Assembly: GCF_028369295.1 (NCBI RefSeq)
Contig: NZ_JAQMYP010000023.1
Coordinates: 1-64,000 of the forward strand
Reading direction: 5' to 3'
From: Streptomyces sp. HD
Lineage (GTDB): Bacteria; Actinomycetota; Actinomycetes; Streptomycetales; Streptomycetaceae
DNA: 64,000 nt
Below are positions 1 to 9,006 of this stretch, one piece after another; the first letter of the stretch is position 1; every line of letters begins with the position of its first letter. The translations under genes were made by a program, and so were the position numbers. The notes below the pieces were generated by a model. That model was not told the DNA's origin. It was given only the letters and a program-made list of their open reading frames with translations, and did no database searches.

Positions 1-51
1 GGGGGGGGGGGGCGGGGGGGGGGGCGCCCCCCCCCCCCCCCCCCCCCCCCC
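1..51. repeat. Poly-G/poly-C low-complexity tract
   Basis: Bases 1-24 are G apart from one C at 13, and bases 27-51 are an unbroken run of 25 C. The two halves are complementary and would form an all-GC hairpin. Such a run is extreme even for a genome of this GC content. It may be a real slippage-prone tract, a collapsed sequencing artefact or a contig edge. The left boundary is outside the window. Confidence 0.7.
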
Positions 52-199
52 ACGCTGTTCCGCCGGTGTCCTGAACCGAATGCCTCCGCACCGTCGCGCG
101 CCTCTCCTTATGTCCCGTGAACGGCGCGCACGCGTGTGGGTACGGCACAATGTGGCCTGTCCGGAGAAGGTCCAACTCTCAAGTGACGGAATCGGCGTG

Positions 200-862
200 A
201 TGAGCAAGACGACAGTCAAAGACGTCTCCACCGAGCCCGAGCCGCAGCGTGCCGAGTCGGCGCCGCAATCGGTCGGCGGCAGCCGTGCGTTCGCCCTGAT
301 GCTGGCCGTCACCGGCGCGGCGGGATTGCTTGCCGCGTGGGTCATCACGATCGACAAGTTCAAGATTCTTGAGGCCGAGATCGCGGGGAAGAGCTTCAAG
401 CCCGGGTGCAGCCTCAACCCGATCGTGTCCTGCGGCAGCGTCATGCAGAGCAAGCAGGCGTCCGTCTTCGGGTTCCCCAACCCCATGCTCGGCCTGGTCT
501 GCTACGGCATCGTCATCTGCGTCGGCATGAGTCTGCTCGCCCGCGCCCGCTTCCCGCGCTGGTACTGGCTGACCTTCAACTTCGGCACCCTGTTCGGCGT
601 CGTCTTCTGCACCTGGCTCATGTACCAGTCGCTGTACAACATCAATGCGCTGTGCCTGTGGTGCTCGCTGGCCTGGGCCGCGACGATCACCATGTTCTGG
701 TACGTGACCTCCTTCAACATCCGCAACGGCTTCCTGCCCGCCCCGCGCCCGCTGAAGAACTTCCTCTCCGAGTTCACCTGGGTGCTCCCGGTGACGCACT
801 GCGGCGTCATCGTGATGTTGATCCTGACCCGCTGGGGCAGCCAGCTCTGGGCGCCCTCCTGA
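200..862 (+). CDS. Vitamin K epoxide reductase (VKOR) family membrane oxidoreductase
   Basis: Predicted 220-aa polytopic membrane protein of the bacterial VKOR family, which reoxidises periplasmic DsbA-like thioredoxins with quinone as electron acceptor and so supports disulfide formation in secreted proteins. The ATG at 200 gives MSKTTVKDVS; earlier in-frame starts would add an Arg/His-rich leader unlike the family. Both cysteine pairs are present: C70 and C78 in the extracytoplasmic loop (CSLNPIVSC) and the active-site C152-x-x-C155 (CLWC). Hydrophobic segments lie at about 30-50, 97-115, 122-142, 150-170 and 193-210. No DsbA-like partner is adjacent. It stands alone upstream of rarA. Confidence 0.9.
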   Translation: MSKTTVKDVSTEPEPQRAESAPQSVGGSRAFALMLAVTGAAGLLAAWVITIDKFKILEAEIAGKSFKPGCSLNPIVSCGSVMQSKQASVFGFPNPMLGLVCYGIVICVGMSLLARARFPRWYWLTFNFGTLFGVVFCTWLMYQSLYNINALCLWCSLAWAATITMFWYVTSFNIRNGFLPAPRPLKNFLSEFTWVLPVTHCGVIVMLILTRWGSQLWAPS

Positions 863-907
863 CCCGCTCCGGCCTCGTTGTCAGTGCGGTGATTTAGGGT
901 TTTCAGC

Positions 908-2263
908 GTGGAGCCCGACCTGTTCACCGCCGCCGCAGAAGAACGCCAGGAGAAGGACCCCGCGGGGAGTCCCTTGGCGGTGCGCATGCGCCCACGCACC
1001 CTGGACGAGGTCGTGGGCCAGCAGCACCTGCTGAAACCGGGCTCGCCGCTGCGCAGGCTCGTCGGCGAGTCCGGCGGCGGCCCCGCCGGACCGTCCTCGG
1101 TGATCCTCTGGGGCCCGCCCGGCACGGGCAAGACCACCCTGGCCTACGTCGTCTCCAAGGCCACCAACAAGCGCTTCGTCGAGCTCTCCGCGATCACCGC
1201 CGGGGTCAAGGAGGTCCGCGCGGTCATCGACGGCGCCCGCCGCGCCACCGGTGGCTTCGGCAAGGAGACCGTCCTCTTCCTCGACGAGATCCACCGCTTC
1301 AGCAAGGCCCAGCAGGACTCCCTTCTCCCGGCCGTCGAGAACCGCTGGGTGACCCTGATCGCGGCGACCACCGAGAACCCGTACTTCTCGGTCATCTCCC
1401 CCCTGCTGTCCCGCTCCCTCCTGCTCACCCTCGAACCCCTCACCGACGACGACGTCCGGGGCCTGCTGAAGCGCGCGCTGAGCGACGAACGCGGCCTGAA
1501 GGACGCCGTCGCCCTTCCCGAGGACACCGAGGAGCACCTGCTGCGGATCGCCGGCGGCGACGCCCGCCGCGCCCTGACGGCCCTGGAAGCCGCAGCGGGC
1601 GCCGCCCTGGACCAGGGCGAGACCGAGATCAGCCTCCAGACGCTGGAGCAGACCGTCGACCGGGCGGCGGTGAAGTACGACCGCGACGGCGACCAGCACT
1701 ACGACGTCGCCAGCGCCCTCATCAAGTCCATCCGCGGCTCCGACGTCGACGCCGCCCTGCACTACCTGGCCCGGATGATCGAGGCCGGCGAGGACCCCCG
1801 CTTCATCGCCCGTCGGCTGATGATCTCCGCCAGCGAGGACATCGGCCTCGCCGACCCGAACGCCCTGCCGATCGCGGTCGCCGCCGCCCAGGCCGTCGCC
1901 ATGATCGGCTTCCCCGAGGCGGCCCTCACCCTCAGCCACGCCACCATCGCGCTCGCGCTGGCCCCCAAGTCGAACGCCGCGACGACCGCGATCGGCGCCG
2001 CCATGGACGACGTTCGCAAGGGGCTGGCGGGCCCCGTGCCGCCGCACCTGCGCGACGGGCACTACAAGGGCGCCGCCAAGCTCGGCCACGCGCAGGGGTA
2101 CGTGTATCCGCACGACCTGGCCGAGGGCATCGCCGAGCAGCAGTACGCCCCCGATGCCCTCAAGGACCGCGAGTACTACACCCCGACCCGGCACGGCGCC
2201 GAGGCGCGGTACGCGGACGCCGTGGAGTGGACCAGGAAGCACCTCGGTCGCAAGCGGTCCTGA
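908..2263 (+). CDS. rarA: Replication-associated recombination protein A (AAA+ ATPase)
   Basis: 451-aa clamp-loader-like AAA+ protein of the RarA/MgsA/WRNIP1 family, which acts at stalled replication forks. Walker A GPPGTGKT is at about 69-76 and Walker B FLDEIHRF follows at about 120-127. The sensor region, the MgsA C-terminal helices (RFIARRLMISASEDIGLADP) and the C-terminal HYKGA and GYVYPHD motifs are typical of the family and of full length. Start is GTG at 908 with the family N-terminus MEPDLFTAAAEERQ. It lies upstream of rpsD on the same strand with a 308-bp gap, so the two are probably transcribed separately. Confidence 0.95.
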   Translation: MEPDLFTAAAEERQEKDPAGSPLAVRMRPRTLDEVVGQQHLLKPGSPLRRLVGESGGGPAGPSSVILWGPPGTGKTTLAYVVSKATNKRFVELSAITAGVKEVRAVIDGARRATGGFGKETVLFLDEIHRFSKAQQDSLLPAVENRWVTLIAATTENPYFSVISPLLSRSLLLTLEPLTDDDVRGLLKRALSDERGLKDAVALPEDTEEHLLRIAGGDARRALTALEAAAGAALDQGETEISLQTLEQTVDRAAVKYDRDGDQHYDVASALIKSIRGSDVDAALHYLARMIEAGEDPRFIARRLMISASEDIGLADPNALPIAVAAAQAVAMIGFPEAALTLSHATIALALAPKSNAATTAIGAAMDDVRKGLAGPVPPHLRDGHYKGAAKLGHAQGYVYPHDLAEGIAEQQYAPDALKDREYYTPTRHGAEARYADAVEWTRKHLGRKRS

Positions 2264-2571
2264 GCACCCTGTAAACTTCCCCGAAGTGCTGTGTCCCGTG
2301 CAGTCAGAACGGGACGGTCAGCCGGAGCCAGTCCAGGACCCAGTCCCCGGATCGGCTCCAGGAGCGTCGCGCACCGTCGATCGGTGTCGCGGGCAGCCCA
2401 CCACCACTCGTCGTACGACGGGAACGGTCGGTGGGCCACTCGCGTGCTGCACGTATGTGCCCAGACCAGGGGAGCGGCTGCCCGGCAGGTCCACGGACCC
2501 GAAGGGTTTCCCCGGCTGCGGATGCGACCTCCCTCAACCCTGACGAGCCGAACACTGAGAAATGAGAGATT
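2264..2571 (+). other. Long rpsD leader/intergenic region
   Basis: 308 bases with no convincing gene. A -10-like TAAACT lies at 2272-2277 just after the rarA stop, without a good -35. If used, it would give rpsD a leader of nearly 300 nt. A purine-rich GAGAAATGAGAGATT precedes the GTG start. S4 represses its own synthesis through mRNA binding in other bacteria, so this leader could hold such a target, but I see no structure I can name. Confidence 0.3.
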
Positions 2572-3186
2572 GTGGCGAACCAGTCCCGCCCCAAGGTCAA
2601 GAAGTCGCGTGCCCTCGGCATCGCGCTGACCCCGAAGGCCGTCAAGTACTTCGAGGCCCGTCCCTACCCGCCGGGTGAGCACGGCCGTGGCCGCAAGCAG
2701 AACTCGGACTACAAGGTCCGTCTGCTGGAGAAGCAGCGTCTGCGTGCGCAGTACGACGTGTCCGAGCGCCAGCTCGTCCGCGCCTACGAGCGTGCCTCCA
2801 AGGTTCAGGGCAAGACCGGTGAGGCCCTGATCATCGAGCTTGAGCGCCGTCTCGACGCCCTGGTCCTGCGTTCGGGCATCGCCCGCACCATCTACCAGGC
2901 CCGTCAGATGGTCGTTCACGGCCACATCGAGGTCAACGGCCAGAAGGTCGACAAGCCGTCCTTCCGCGTCAAGCCCGACGACGTCGTGATGGTCCGCGAG
3001 CGCAGCCGTGAGAAGACCCTCTTCTCCATCTCCCGTGAGGGCGGCTTCGCCCCCGAGGGTGAGACCCCGCGCTACCTCCAGGTGAACCTCAAGGCCCTGG
3101 CGTTCCGCCTGGACCGCGAGCCGAACCGCAAGGAGATCCCGGTGATCTGCGACGAGCAGCTCGTCGTCGAGTACTACGCCCGTTGA
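2572..3186 (+). CDS. rpsD: 30S ribosomal protein S4
   Basis: 204-aa primary 16S rRNA-binding protein that nucleates assembly of the 30S body. GTG start, MANQSRPKVKKSR. It contains no cysteine, so it is the zinc-free (C-minus) S4 form. The N-terminal ribosomal S4 domain is followed by the S4 RNA-binding fold (RLDALVLRSGIARTIYQARQ, VVHGHIEVNGQKVDKPS) and ends in VVEYYAR. Here S4 stands alone rather than with rpsM-rpsK-rpoA, as usual in Streptomyces. It converges with the NTPase/TPR gene, with only 29 bases between the stops. Confidence 0.97.
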   Translation: MANQSRPKVKKSRALGIALTPKAVKYFEARPYPPGEHGRGRKQNSDYKVRLLEKQRLRAQYDVSERQLVRAYERASKVQGKTGEALIIELERRLDALVLRSGIARTIYQARQMVVHGHIEVNGQKVDKPSFRVKPDDVVMVRERSREKTLFSISREGGFAPEGETPRYLQVNLKALAFRLDREPNRKEIPVICDEQLVVEYYAR

Positions 3187-3215
3187 TCCTTCAGCGGTCG
3201 TAGGACACCTGCGCC

Positions 3216-5372
3216 TCAGCCCGTCGTCTCCCCGCCCTTCCGGGTGGGGGAGGCGGCGGGCTTCCGCATGCTCAGGGGTGCCTCGGCCTGCCGTACCGGG
3301 TCTCGTGGCGGTGGCGGCGCGTCCGCGGTCGGCCGGCCCAGCGCCCGGCGCACCGCAGGCTCCCGGCCGAGCGCCGCTCCCTGCCGTACGCACTCCTCGT
3401 AGCGCTCGTCGCCGAGCCGCTCCCGGGCCGCCGTCTCGCACAGCTCGTGCGGTGCGTTGAAGCAGGCCGAGCCGAACAGCGGCAGCCCCACCGACGGCCA
3501 CAACCCGGCCGCCGCTCCCTGCAGCACCGCCGCCTCCGCCGGATCGCCCTCCGCCTCCGTGACCAGGGCCAGCAGCTCCACCGCCAGCACCGAGCCGAGC
3601 AGGTCGTGGAAGGCGTGGGCGCCGGCCAGGCAGTCCGTCAGCAGTACGCGGGCGCTAGGAAGGTCACCGTCGGCCCAGGCGGCGTACGCCAGGACGTACA
3701 GCGCGTAGGAGCGCGCCCAGCGCTCGCCGTGGTCCTCGCACACCCGGCGGACGTCCTCGCACAACCGCACCGCGTCCGGCAGATCGCCCTGGAACGCCCG
3801 TGTCATCGCCAGCTCGATCTGGCCCATCAGCACATTGCTGTTGAGCTCGCCGAGCTCCTGATAGCGGGCCAGCGCCGAGCGCAGCAGCGTCTCGGCGCGC
3901 TCCACGTCGTCCGAGAGCAGGGCCAGACAGCCGGTGCGATGCTCGGCGTACGCCACCGCCGTGGGGTCGCCGGCCCGCTCCGCCTCCTCCCGGCACTCCA
4001 GCAGCACCCCGAGCGCGGGCACCGTGTCGCCCTGCAGGATCGCCACATAGCCGAGCACCCACAGCGCCTTCAGCCGGGACTGCTCATGACTGGAGTCCAG
4101 GGTCACGGCCTGCTCCAGCCAGCGCCGCCCCTCCGACAGCCGACCGCAGCCGACCCAGTAGAACCACAGCGAGCCCGCGAGGTACTGGCCCAGCCGCGCC
4201 TCGTCCGGCTCGCTCAGGCAGTACTCCAGGGCGTAGCGCAGATTCGGCAGCTCCGCCTCGACGCGGGCGGCCACCTCGTCCTGCCGCGGCGAGAACCACT
4301 CCAGCTCGCACCAGGTCGTCAGGCCCAGACACCAGTCGCGGTGCCGGCGCCGCAGCCGGGCCGCGTCCCCGGCCGCCGCCAGCCACTCGGCGCCGTAGTC
4401 CCGGATCGTGTCCAGCATGCGGTAGCGCACCCCGGCCTCGGTCTCCTCGCGCGTGACCACGGACTGCGCGAGCAGTTCCGAGAGCACGTCGAGGACGTCG
4501 TCGGAGTGCAGCCCCTGGCCGCCGCACACGTATTCGGCCGCGTCCAGGTCGAACCGGCCCGCGAACACCGACAGCCGGGCCCACAGCAACCGTTCCTCGG
4601 GCGCGCACAGTTCATGGCTCCAGCCGACGGCCGTACGCAGCGTCCGATGGCGCGGCAGCCCGTCCCGCCCGCCGCCGGTCAGCAGCCGGAACCGGTCGTC
4701 GAGCCGCTCCAGCAACTGCCCCGGCGACAGCATCCGCAGCCGCCCCGCGGCCAGCTCGACCGCCAGCGGGATCCCGTCCAGACGTCGGCACAACTCCCGT
4801 ACGTCCGTGTCGTCCCGCACGGTCACCCCGCGCTGTGCCGCCCGCTCCACGAACAGCTCCACGGCCTCGTCCTCGCCCAGTGGGGCCAGCGGAAGCAGCC
4901 GCTCACCAGTCACGCCCAGTGGTCTGCGCCCCACGGCGAGCACCCGCAGGCCCGGCACCCGGCGCAGCAGACCGGTCACCAGCTCGGCACCGGCGTCCAC
5001 CAGATGCTCGAAGCCGTCCAGGATCAGCAGGAGTTCACGCTCGGCGAGATGTGTCAGGAGTGTCTCGTGGGGCAGGCGGGTCGTGTGGTCCGTCAGGCCC
5101 AGCGCCTCCACGACGGCGTAGTCGACGAACTCCGGATCGCGCACCGGCGCCAGGTCCACGTGCCACACACCGTCCGGGGGTGCACACCCCGAGGCCGCGC
5201 GCGCCGCCAACCGTGACTTGCCGACCCCGCCGGCGCCGGTCACGGTGACCAGCCGCGCGGCACGGAGTGCTTCCGCCAGCTCGGCGAGTTCGGCCGAACG
5301 GCCCACGAACGTACTGAGTTCCAGGGGGAGATTGCCGGACTCGGGGTAGGGGGCGCGCCGTTGATCCCGCAT
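3216..5372 (-). CDS. AfsR/SARP-like NTPase with TPR domain (no DNA-binding domain)
   Basis: 718-aa protein resembling the ATPase-TPR part of large LuxR- or SARP-type regulators. After a short N-terminus, LPLELSTFVGR (about 15-25) opens the NTPase, Walker A GAGGVGKS is at 46-53, and LILDGFEHL is the Walker B. The C-terminal half is TPR-like helices (lengths and phasing inferred) and the tail is Pro/Ala-rich. There is neither an N-terminal OmpR/BTAD domain nor a C-terminal LuxR HTH, so it cannot itself be the DNA-binding regulator as encoded. I chose the ATG at 5372 (MRDQRRAPYPES) because the family homology begins immediately after it. It is divergent from the DUF948 gene, with 172 bases between, and converges on rpsD. 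Confidence 0.8.
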   Translation of the reverse strand: MRDQRRAPYPESGNLPLELSTFVGRSAELAELAEALRAARLVTVTGAGGVGKSRLAARAASGCAPPDGVWHVDLAPVRDPEFVDYAVVEALGLTDHTTRLPHETLLTHLAERELLLILDGFEHLVDAGAELVTGLLRRVPGLRVLAVGRRPLGVTGERLLPLAPLGEDEAVELFVERAAQRGVTVRDDTDVRELCRRLDGIPLAVELAAGRLRMLSPGQLLERLDDRFRLLTGGGRDGLPRHRTLRTAVGWSHELCAPEERLLWARLSVFAGRFDLDAAEYVCGGQGLHSDDVLDVLSELLAQSVVTREETEAGVRYRMLDTIRDYGAEWLAAAGDAARLRRRHRDWCLGLTTWCELEWFSPRQDEVAARVEAELPNLRYALEYCLSEPDEARLGQYLAGSLWFYWVGCGRLSEGRRWLEQAVTLDSSHEQSRLKALWVLGYVAILQGDTVPALGVLLECREEAERAGDPTAVAYAEHRTGCLALLSDDVERAETLLRSALARYQELGELNSNVLMGQIELAMTRAFQGDLPDAVRLCEDVRRVCEDHGERWARSYALYVLAYAAWADGDLPSARVLLTDCLAGAHAFHDLLGSVLAVELLALVTEAEGDPAEAAVLQGAAAGLWPSVGLPLFGSACFNAPHELCETAARERLGDERYEECVRQGAALGREPAVRRALGRPTADAPPPPRDPVRQAEAPLSMRKPAASPTRKGGETTG
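3230..3249 (+). terminator. Hairpin downstream of rpsD
   Basis: CCCCGCCC-TTCC-GGGTGGGG forms an 8-bp stem with one G-T pair and a TTCC loop. It lies about 45 bases past the rpsD stop and inside the last codons of the convergent gene. There is no T-run, which is common for Streptomyces terminators. Confidence 0.4.
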
Positions 5373-5544
5373 GGAATACGGAGCGTACTGAAGCGTGTTC
5401 GGTCCGTACAATCGCTTCTCGCGACCCGGCCCCGCGCGGGCGGTAATCCGGTGCAGAGCGGCGTCCCCGGCGCGATAGGCTCGGCCCACGACTTTTTCGA
5501 TGTAGACCGATGCAGAGGCACGTTTCAGGGAGCGGGTGCACACA

Positions 5545-5973
5545 GTGTCCGGTGGAGAGGTTGCCGGGATCCTGGTGGCGGTCTTCTGGGCGATCCTGGT
5601 CTCCTTCCTCGCCGTCGCGCTGGCGAGGCTGGCCCAGACGCTCAGGGCGACCACCAAGCTCGTCGCGGACGTGACCGACCAGGCCGTCCCTCTCCTGGCA
5701 GAGGCGTCCACCGCCGTGCGCTCCGCGCAGACCCAGATCGACCGGGTCGACGCGATCGCCTCCGACGTTCAGGAAGTCACGTCGAACGCCTCCGCCCTGT
5801 CGACCACCGTCGCCTCCACCTTCGGCGGCCCCCTGGTCAAGGTCGCGGCCTTCGGCTACGGCGTTCGCCGGGCTCTCGGCGGCCGCAAACAGGAGGACGT
5901 GCCCGCGAAGTCGCCCCGGCGTAACGTGATCGTGGGCCGGACGGTCCCCGCCGCACGGCGCAAGCGGAAGTAA
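5545..5973 (+). CDS. DUF948 family membrane-anchored protein
   Basis: 142-aa protein with one N-terminal transmembrane segment (about 5-27, GGEVAGILVAVFWAILVSFL), then a helical, probably coiled-coil region rich in Ala, Thr and Val typical of DUF948, and a basic tail ending RRKRK. Function unknown in the family. Two in-frame GTG codons lie 9 bases apart (5536 and 5545). The upstream AGGGAG at 5527-5532 is too close to the first and somewhat far from the second, so the start is uncertain by three residues. It heads the DUF948-DUF6167-alaS-ruvX run, which appears conserved in Streptomyces. Confidence 0.8.
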   Translation: MSGGEVAGILVAVFWAILVSFLAVALARLAQTLRATTKLVADVTDQAVPLLAEASTAVRSAQTQIDRVDAIASDVQEVTSNASALSTTVASTFGGPLVKVAAFGYGVRRALGGRKQEDVPAKSPRRNVIVGRTVPAARRKRK

Positions 5974-5989
5974 GGACTGAGACCGAGCG

Positions 5990-6334
5990 ATGTTCCGTCG
6001 TACGTTCTGGTTCACCACGGGCGTGGCCGCCGGTGTGTGGGCCACCACCAAGGTCAACCGCAAGATCAAGCAGCTGACCCCGGAGAGCCTCGCCGCCACC
6101 GCGGCGAACAAGGCCCTGGAGACGGGGCAGCGGCTGAAGGACCGCGCGGTCGGCTTTGCGCTCGACGTCCGCGACGGCATGGCCCAGCGGGAGGCCGAGC
6201 TGGAGGACGCGCTCGGCATCCAGGACAGCCCCGAACTCCCCGCGCCCCGGCGGTACCCCGCCATCGAGAACAACCGCAGCAACCCGAAGTACGTCGACCC
6301 GACGTACTCGTACAACCGGAATGAGGACCACTGA
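5990..6334 (+). CDS. DUF6167 family protein
   Basis: 114-aa small protein starting MFRRTFWFTTGVAAGVWATT, with a short hydrophobic N-terminal stretch (about 6-20), a Lys/Gln-rich helical middle and a Tyr/Asn/Pro-rich C-terminus (PKYVDPTYSYNRNEDH). I recognise it as the small conserved actinomycete protein encoded between the DUF948 gene and alaS. No function is known. Its TGA overlaps the alaS ATG by one base (TGATG), so the two are translationally coupled. Confidence 0.8.
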   Translation: MFRRTFWFTTGVAAGVWATTKVNRKIKQLTPESLAATAANKALETGQRLKDRAVGFALDVRDGMAQREAELEDALGIQDSPELPAPRRYPAIENNRSNPKYVDPTYSYNRNEDH

Positions 6335-9006
6335 TGGAGTCGGCCGAGATTCGCCGCCGCTGGCTGAGCTTCTTCGAGGAGCGCGGGCACACCGTCGTCC
6401 CTTCGGCGTCGCTCATCGCGGACGACCCGACTCTGCTCCTGGTCCCGGCCGGCATGGTGCCCTTCAAGCCCTACTTCCTGGGTGAGGTCAAGCCGCCCTT
6501 CGACCGTGCCACCAGCGTCCAGAAGTGTGTGCGCACGCCGGACATCGAAGAGGTCGGCAAGACCACCCGGCACGGCACCTTCTTCCAGATGTGCGGCAAC
6601 TTCTCCTTCGGCGACTACTTCAAGGAAGGCGCCATCAAGTACGCCTGGGAGCTGCTCACCAGCCCCCAGGACAAGGGTGGTTACGGCCTGGAGCCGGAGA
6701 AGCTCTGGATCACCGTCTACAAGGACGACGACGAGGCCGAGCGCATCTGGCACGAGGTCGTCGGGGTGCCGAAGGAGCGCATCCAGCGCCTCGGCATGAA
6801 GGACAACTACTGGTCCATGGGCGTCCCCGGCCCCTGCGGCCCCTGTTCCGAGATCAACTACGACCGCGGCCCCGAGTTCGGCGTCGAGGGCGGCCCCGCC
6901 GTCAACGACGAGCGGTACGTGGAGATCTGGAACCTCGTCTTCATGCAGTACGAGCGCGGCGCGGGCATCGGCAAGGACAACTTCGAGATCCTCGGCGAGC
7001 TCCCCAGCAAGAACATCGACACCGGCCTCGGCCTCGAACGACTCGCCATGATTCTGCAGGGCGTGCAGAACATGTACGAGATCGACACCTCCATGGCCGT
7101 CATCAAGAAGGCCACCGAGCTGACCGGTGTCGCCTACGGCGACGCCCACGCCTCGGACGTCTCCCTGCGCGTGGTCACCGACCACATGCGTACGTCCGTG
7201 ATGCTCATCGGCGACGGCGTCACCCCCGGCAACGAGGGCCGCGGCTACGTCCTGCGCCGCATCATGCGCCGCGCCATCCGCAACATGCGCCTGCTCGGCG
7301 CCACCGGCCCGGTCGTCAAGGACCTCATCGACGTCGTCATCGGCATGATGGGCCAGCAGTACCCCGAGCTCATCACCGACCGCGAGCGCATCGAGAAGGT
7401 CGCCCTCGCCGAGGAGAACGCCTTCCTCAAGACGCTGAAGGCCGGCACCAACATCCTGGACACCGCCGTCTCCGACACCAAGGCCGCGGGCTCCACCGTG
7501 CTGGCCGGCGACAAGGCGTTCCTGCTCCACGACACCTGGGGCTTCCCGATCGACCTCACCCTGGAGATGGCCGCCGAGCAGGGCCTTTCCGTGGACGAGG
7601 ACGGCTTCCGGCGCCTGATGAAGGAGCAGCGGGAGCGCGCCAAGGCCGACGCCCAGGCCAAGAAGACCGGCCACGCCGGTGCCGGCGCCTACCGGGAGAT
7701 CGCCGACAAGGTCGGTGAGACCGACTTCATCGGCTACGGCGACACCGAGGGCGAGTCCACCATCGTCGGCATCCTCGTCGACGGCGCCTCCTCCCCGGCC
7801 GCCACCGAGGGCGACGAGGTCGAGATCGTCCTCGACCGCACCCCGTTCTACGCCGAGGGCGGCGGCCAGATCGGCGACACCGGCAAGATCAAGGTCGACT
7901 CCGGCGCCGTCATCGAGATCCGCGACTGCCAGAAGCCGGTGCCCGGGGTCTACGTCCACAAGGGCGTCGTCCAGGTCGGCGAGGTGACGGTCGGTGCCAA
8001 GGCCCACGCCTCGATCGACCACCGCCGCCGCAAGGCCATCGCCCGCGCCCACTCGGCCACCCACCTCACCCACCAGGCCCTGCGCGACGCCCTCGGCCCG
8101 ACGGCCGCCCAGGCCGGTTCCGAGAACCAGCCCGGTCGCTTCCGCTTCGACTTCGGTTCCCCGTCCGCCGTTCCCACGGCCGTGATGGCCGACGTCGAGC
8201 AGAAGATCAACGAGGTGCTCGCCCGCGACCTCGATGTGCACGCCGAGGTCATGGGCATCGACGAGGCCAAGAAGCAGGGCGCCATCGCCGAGTTCGGCGA
8301 GAAGTACGGCGAGCGGGTCCGTGTCGTGACCATCGGCGACTTCTCCAAGGAGCTGTGCGGCGGCACGCACGTCCACAACACCGCCCAGCTCGGCCTGGTG
8401 AAGCTGCTCGGCGAGTCGTCGATCGGCTCGGGTGTGCGCCGTATCGAGGCCCTCGTCGGCGTCGACGCCTACAACTTCCTGGCCCGTGAGCACACAGTCG
8501 TCGCCCAGCTCCAGGAGCTGATCAAGGGCCGTTCGGAGGAGCTCCCGGAGAAGGTCTCCGCCATGCTCGGCAAGCTGAAGGACGCCGAGAAGGAGATCGA
8601 GAAGTTCCGCGCCGAGAAGGTGCTGCAGGCCGCCGCCGGTCTCGCCGAGTCCGCCAAGGACGTGCGCGGCATCGCCGTCGTCACCGGTCAGGTCCCGGAC
8701 GGCACCACGCCGGACGACCTGCGCAAGCTGGTCCTCGACGTGCGCGGCCGTATCCAGGGCGGACGTGCCGCCGTGGTCGCCCTGTTCACCGTCAACAACG
8801 GCAAGCCGCTGACGGTCATCGCCACCAACGAGGCCGCCCGAGAGCGCGGTCTCAAGGCCGGTGACCTGGTGCGCACCGCGGCCAAGACCCTCGGCGGAGG
8901 CGGTGGCGGCAAGCCGGACGTCGCCCAGGGCGGCGGCCAGAACCCTGCCGCCATCGGCGACGCCGTCGACGCCGTCGAACGGCTCGTGACGGAAACGGCC
9001 AAGTGA
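6334..9006 (+). CDS. alaS: Alanyl-tRNA synthetase
   Basis: 890-aa class II aminoacyl-tRNA synthetase that charges tRNA-Ala. The N-terminal catalytic domain starts with RRRWLSFFEERGHTVVPSAS. The central editing domain has the metal-binding HSATHLTH motif and a CGGTH motif. The C-terminal C-Ala domain has the Gly-rich segment LGGGGGGKPDVAQGGG. All expected domains are complete and the length is normal. It starts at an ATG overlapping the upstream stop, and its stop overlaps the ruvX GTG, so the three genes form one operon. Confidence 0.98.
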   Translation: MESAEIRRRWLSFFEERGHTVVPSASLIADDPTLLLVPAGMVPFKPYFLGEVKPPFDRATSVQKCVRTPDIEEVGKTTRHGTFFQMCGNFSFGDYFKEGAIKYAWELLTSPQDKGGYGLEPEKLWITVYKDDDEAERIWHEVVGVPKERIQRLGMKDNYWSMGVPGPCGPCSEINYDRGPEFGVEGGPAVNDERYVEIWNLVFMQYERGAGIGKDNFEILGELPSKNIDTGLGLERLAMILQGVQNMYEIDTSMAVIKKATELTGVAYGDAHASDVSLRVVTDHMRTSVMLIGDGVTPGNEGRGYVLRRIMRRAIRNMRLLGATGPVVKDLIDVVIGMMGQQYPELITDRERIEKVALAEENAFLKTLKAGTNILDTAVSDTKAAGSTVLAGDKAFLLHDTWGFPIDLTLEMAAEQGLSVDEDGFRRLMKEQRERAKADAQAKKTGHAGAGAYREIADKVGETDFIGYGDTEGESTIVGILVDGASSPAATEGDEVEIVLDRTPFYAEGGGQIGDTGKIKVDSGAVIEIRDCQKPVPGVYVHKGVVQVGEVTVGAKAHASIDHRRRKAIARAHSATHLTHQALRDALGPTAAQAGSENQPGRFRFDFGSPSAVPTAVMADVEQKINEVLARDLDVHAEVMGIDEAKKQGAIAEFGEKYGERVRVVTIGDFSKELCGGTHVHNTAQLGLVKLLGESSIGSGVRRIEALVGVDAYNFLAREHTVVAQLQELIKGRSEELPEKVSAMLGKLKDAEKEIEKFRAEKVLQAAAGLAESAKDVRGIAVVTGQVPDGTTPDDLRKLVLDVRGRIQGGRAAVVALFTVNNGKPLTVIATNEAARERGLKAGDLVRTAAKTLGGGGGGKPDVAQGGGQNPAAIGDAVDAVERLVTETAK

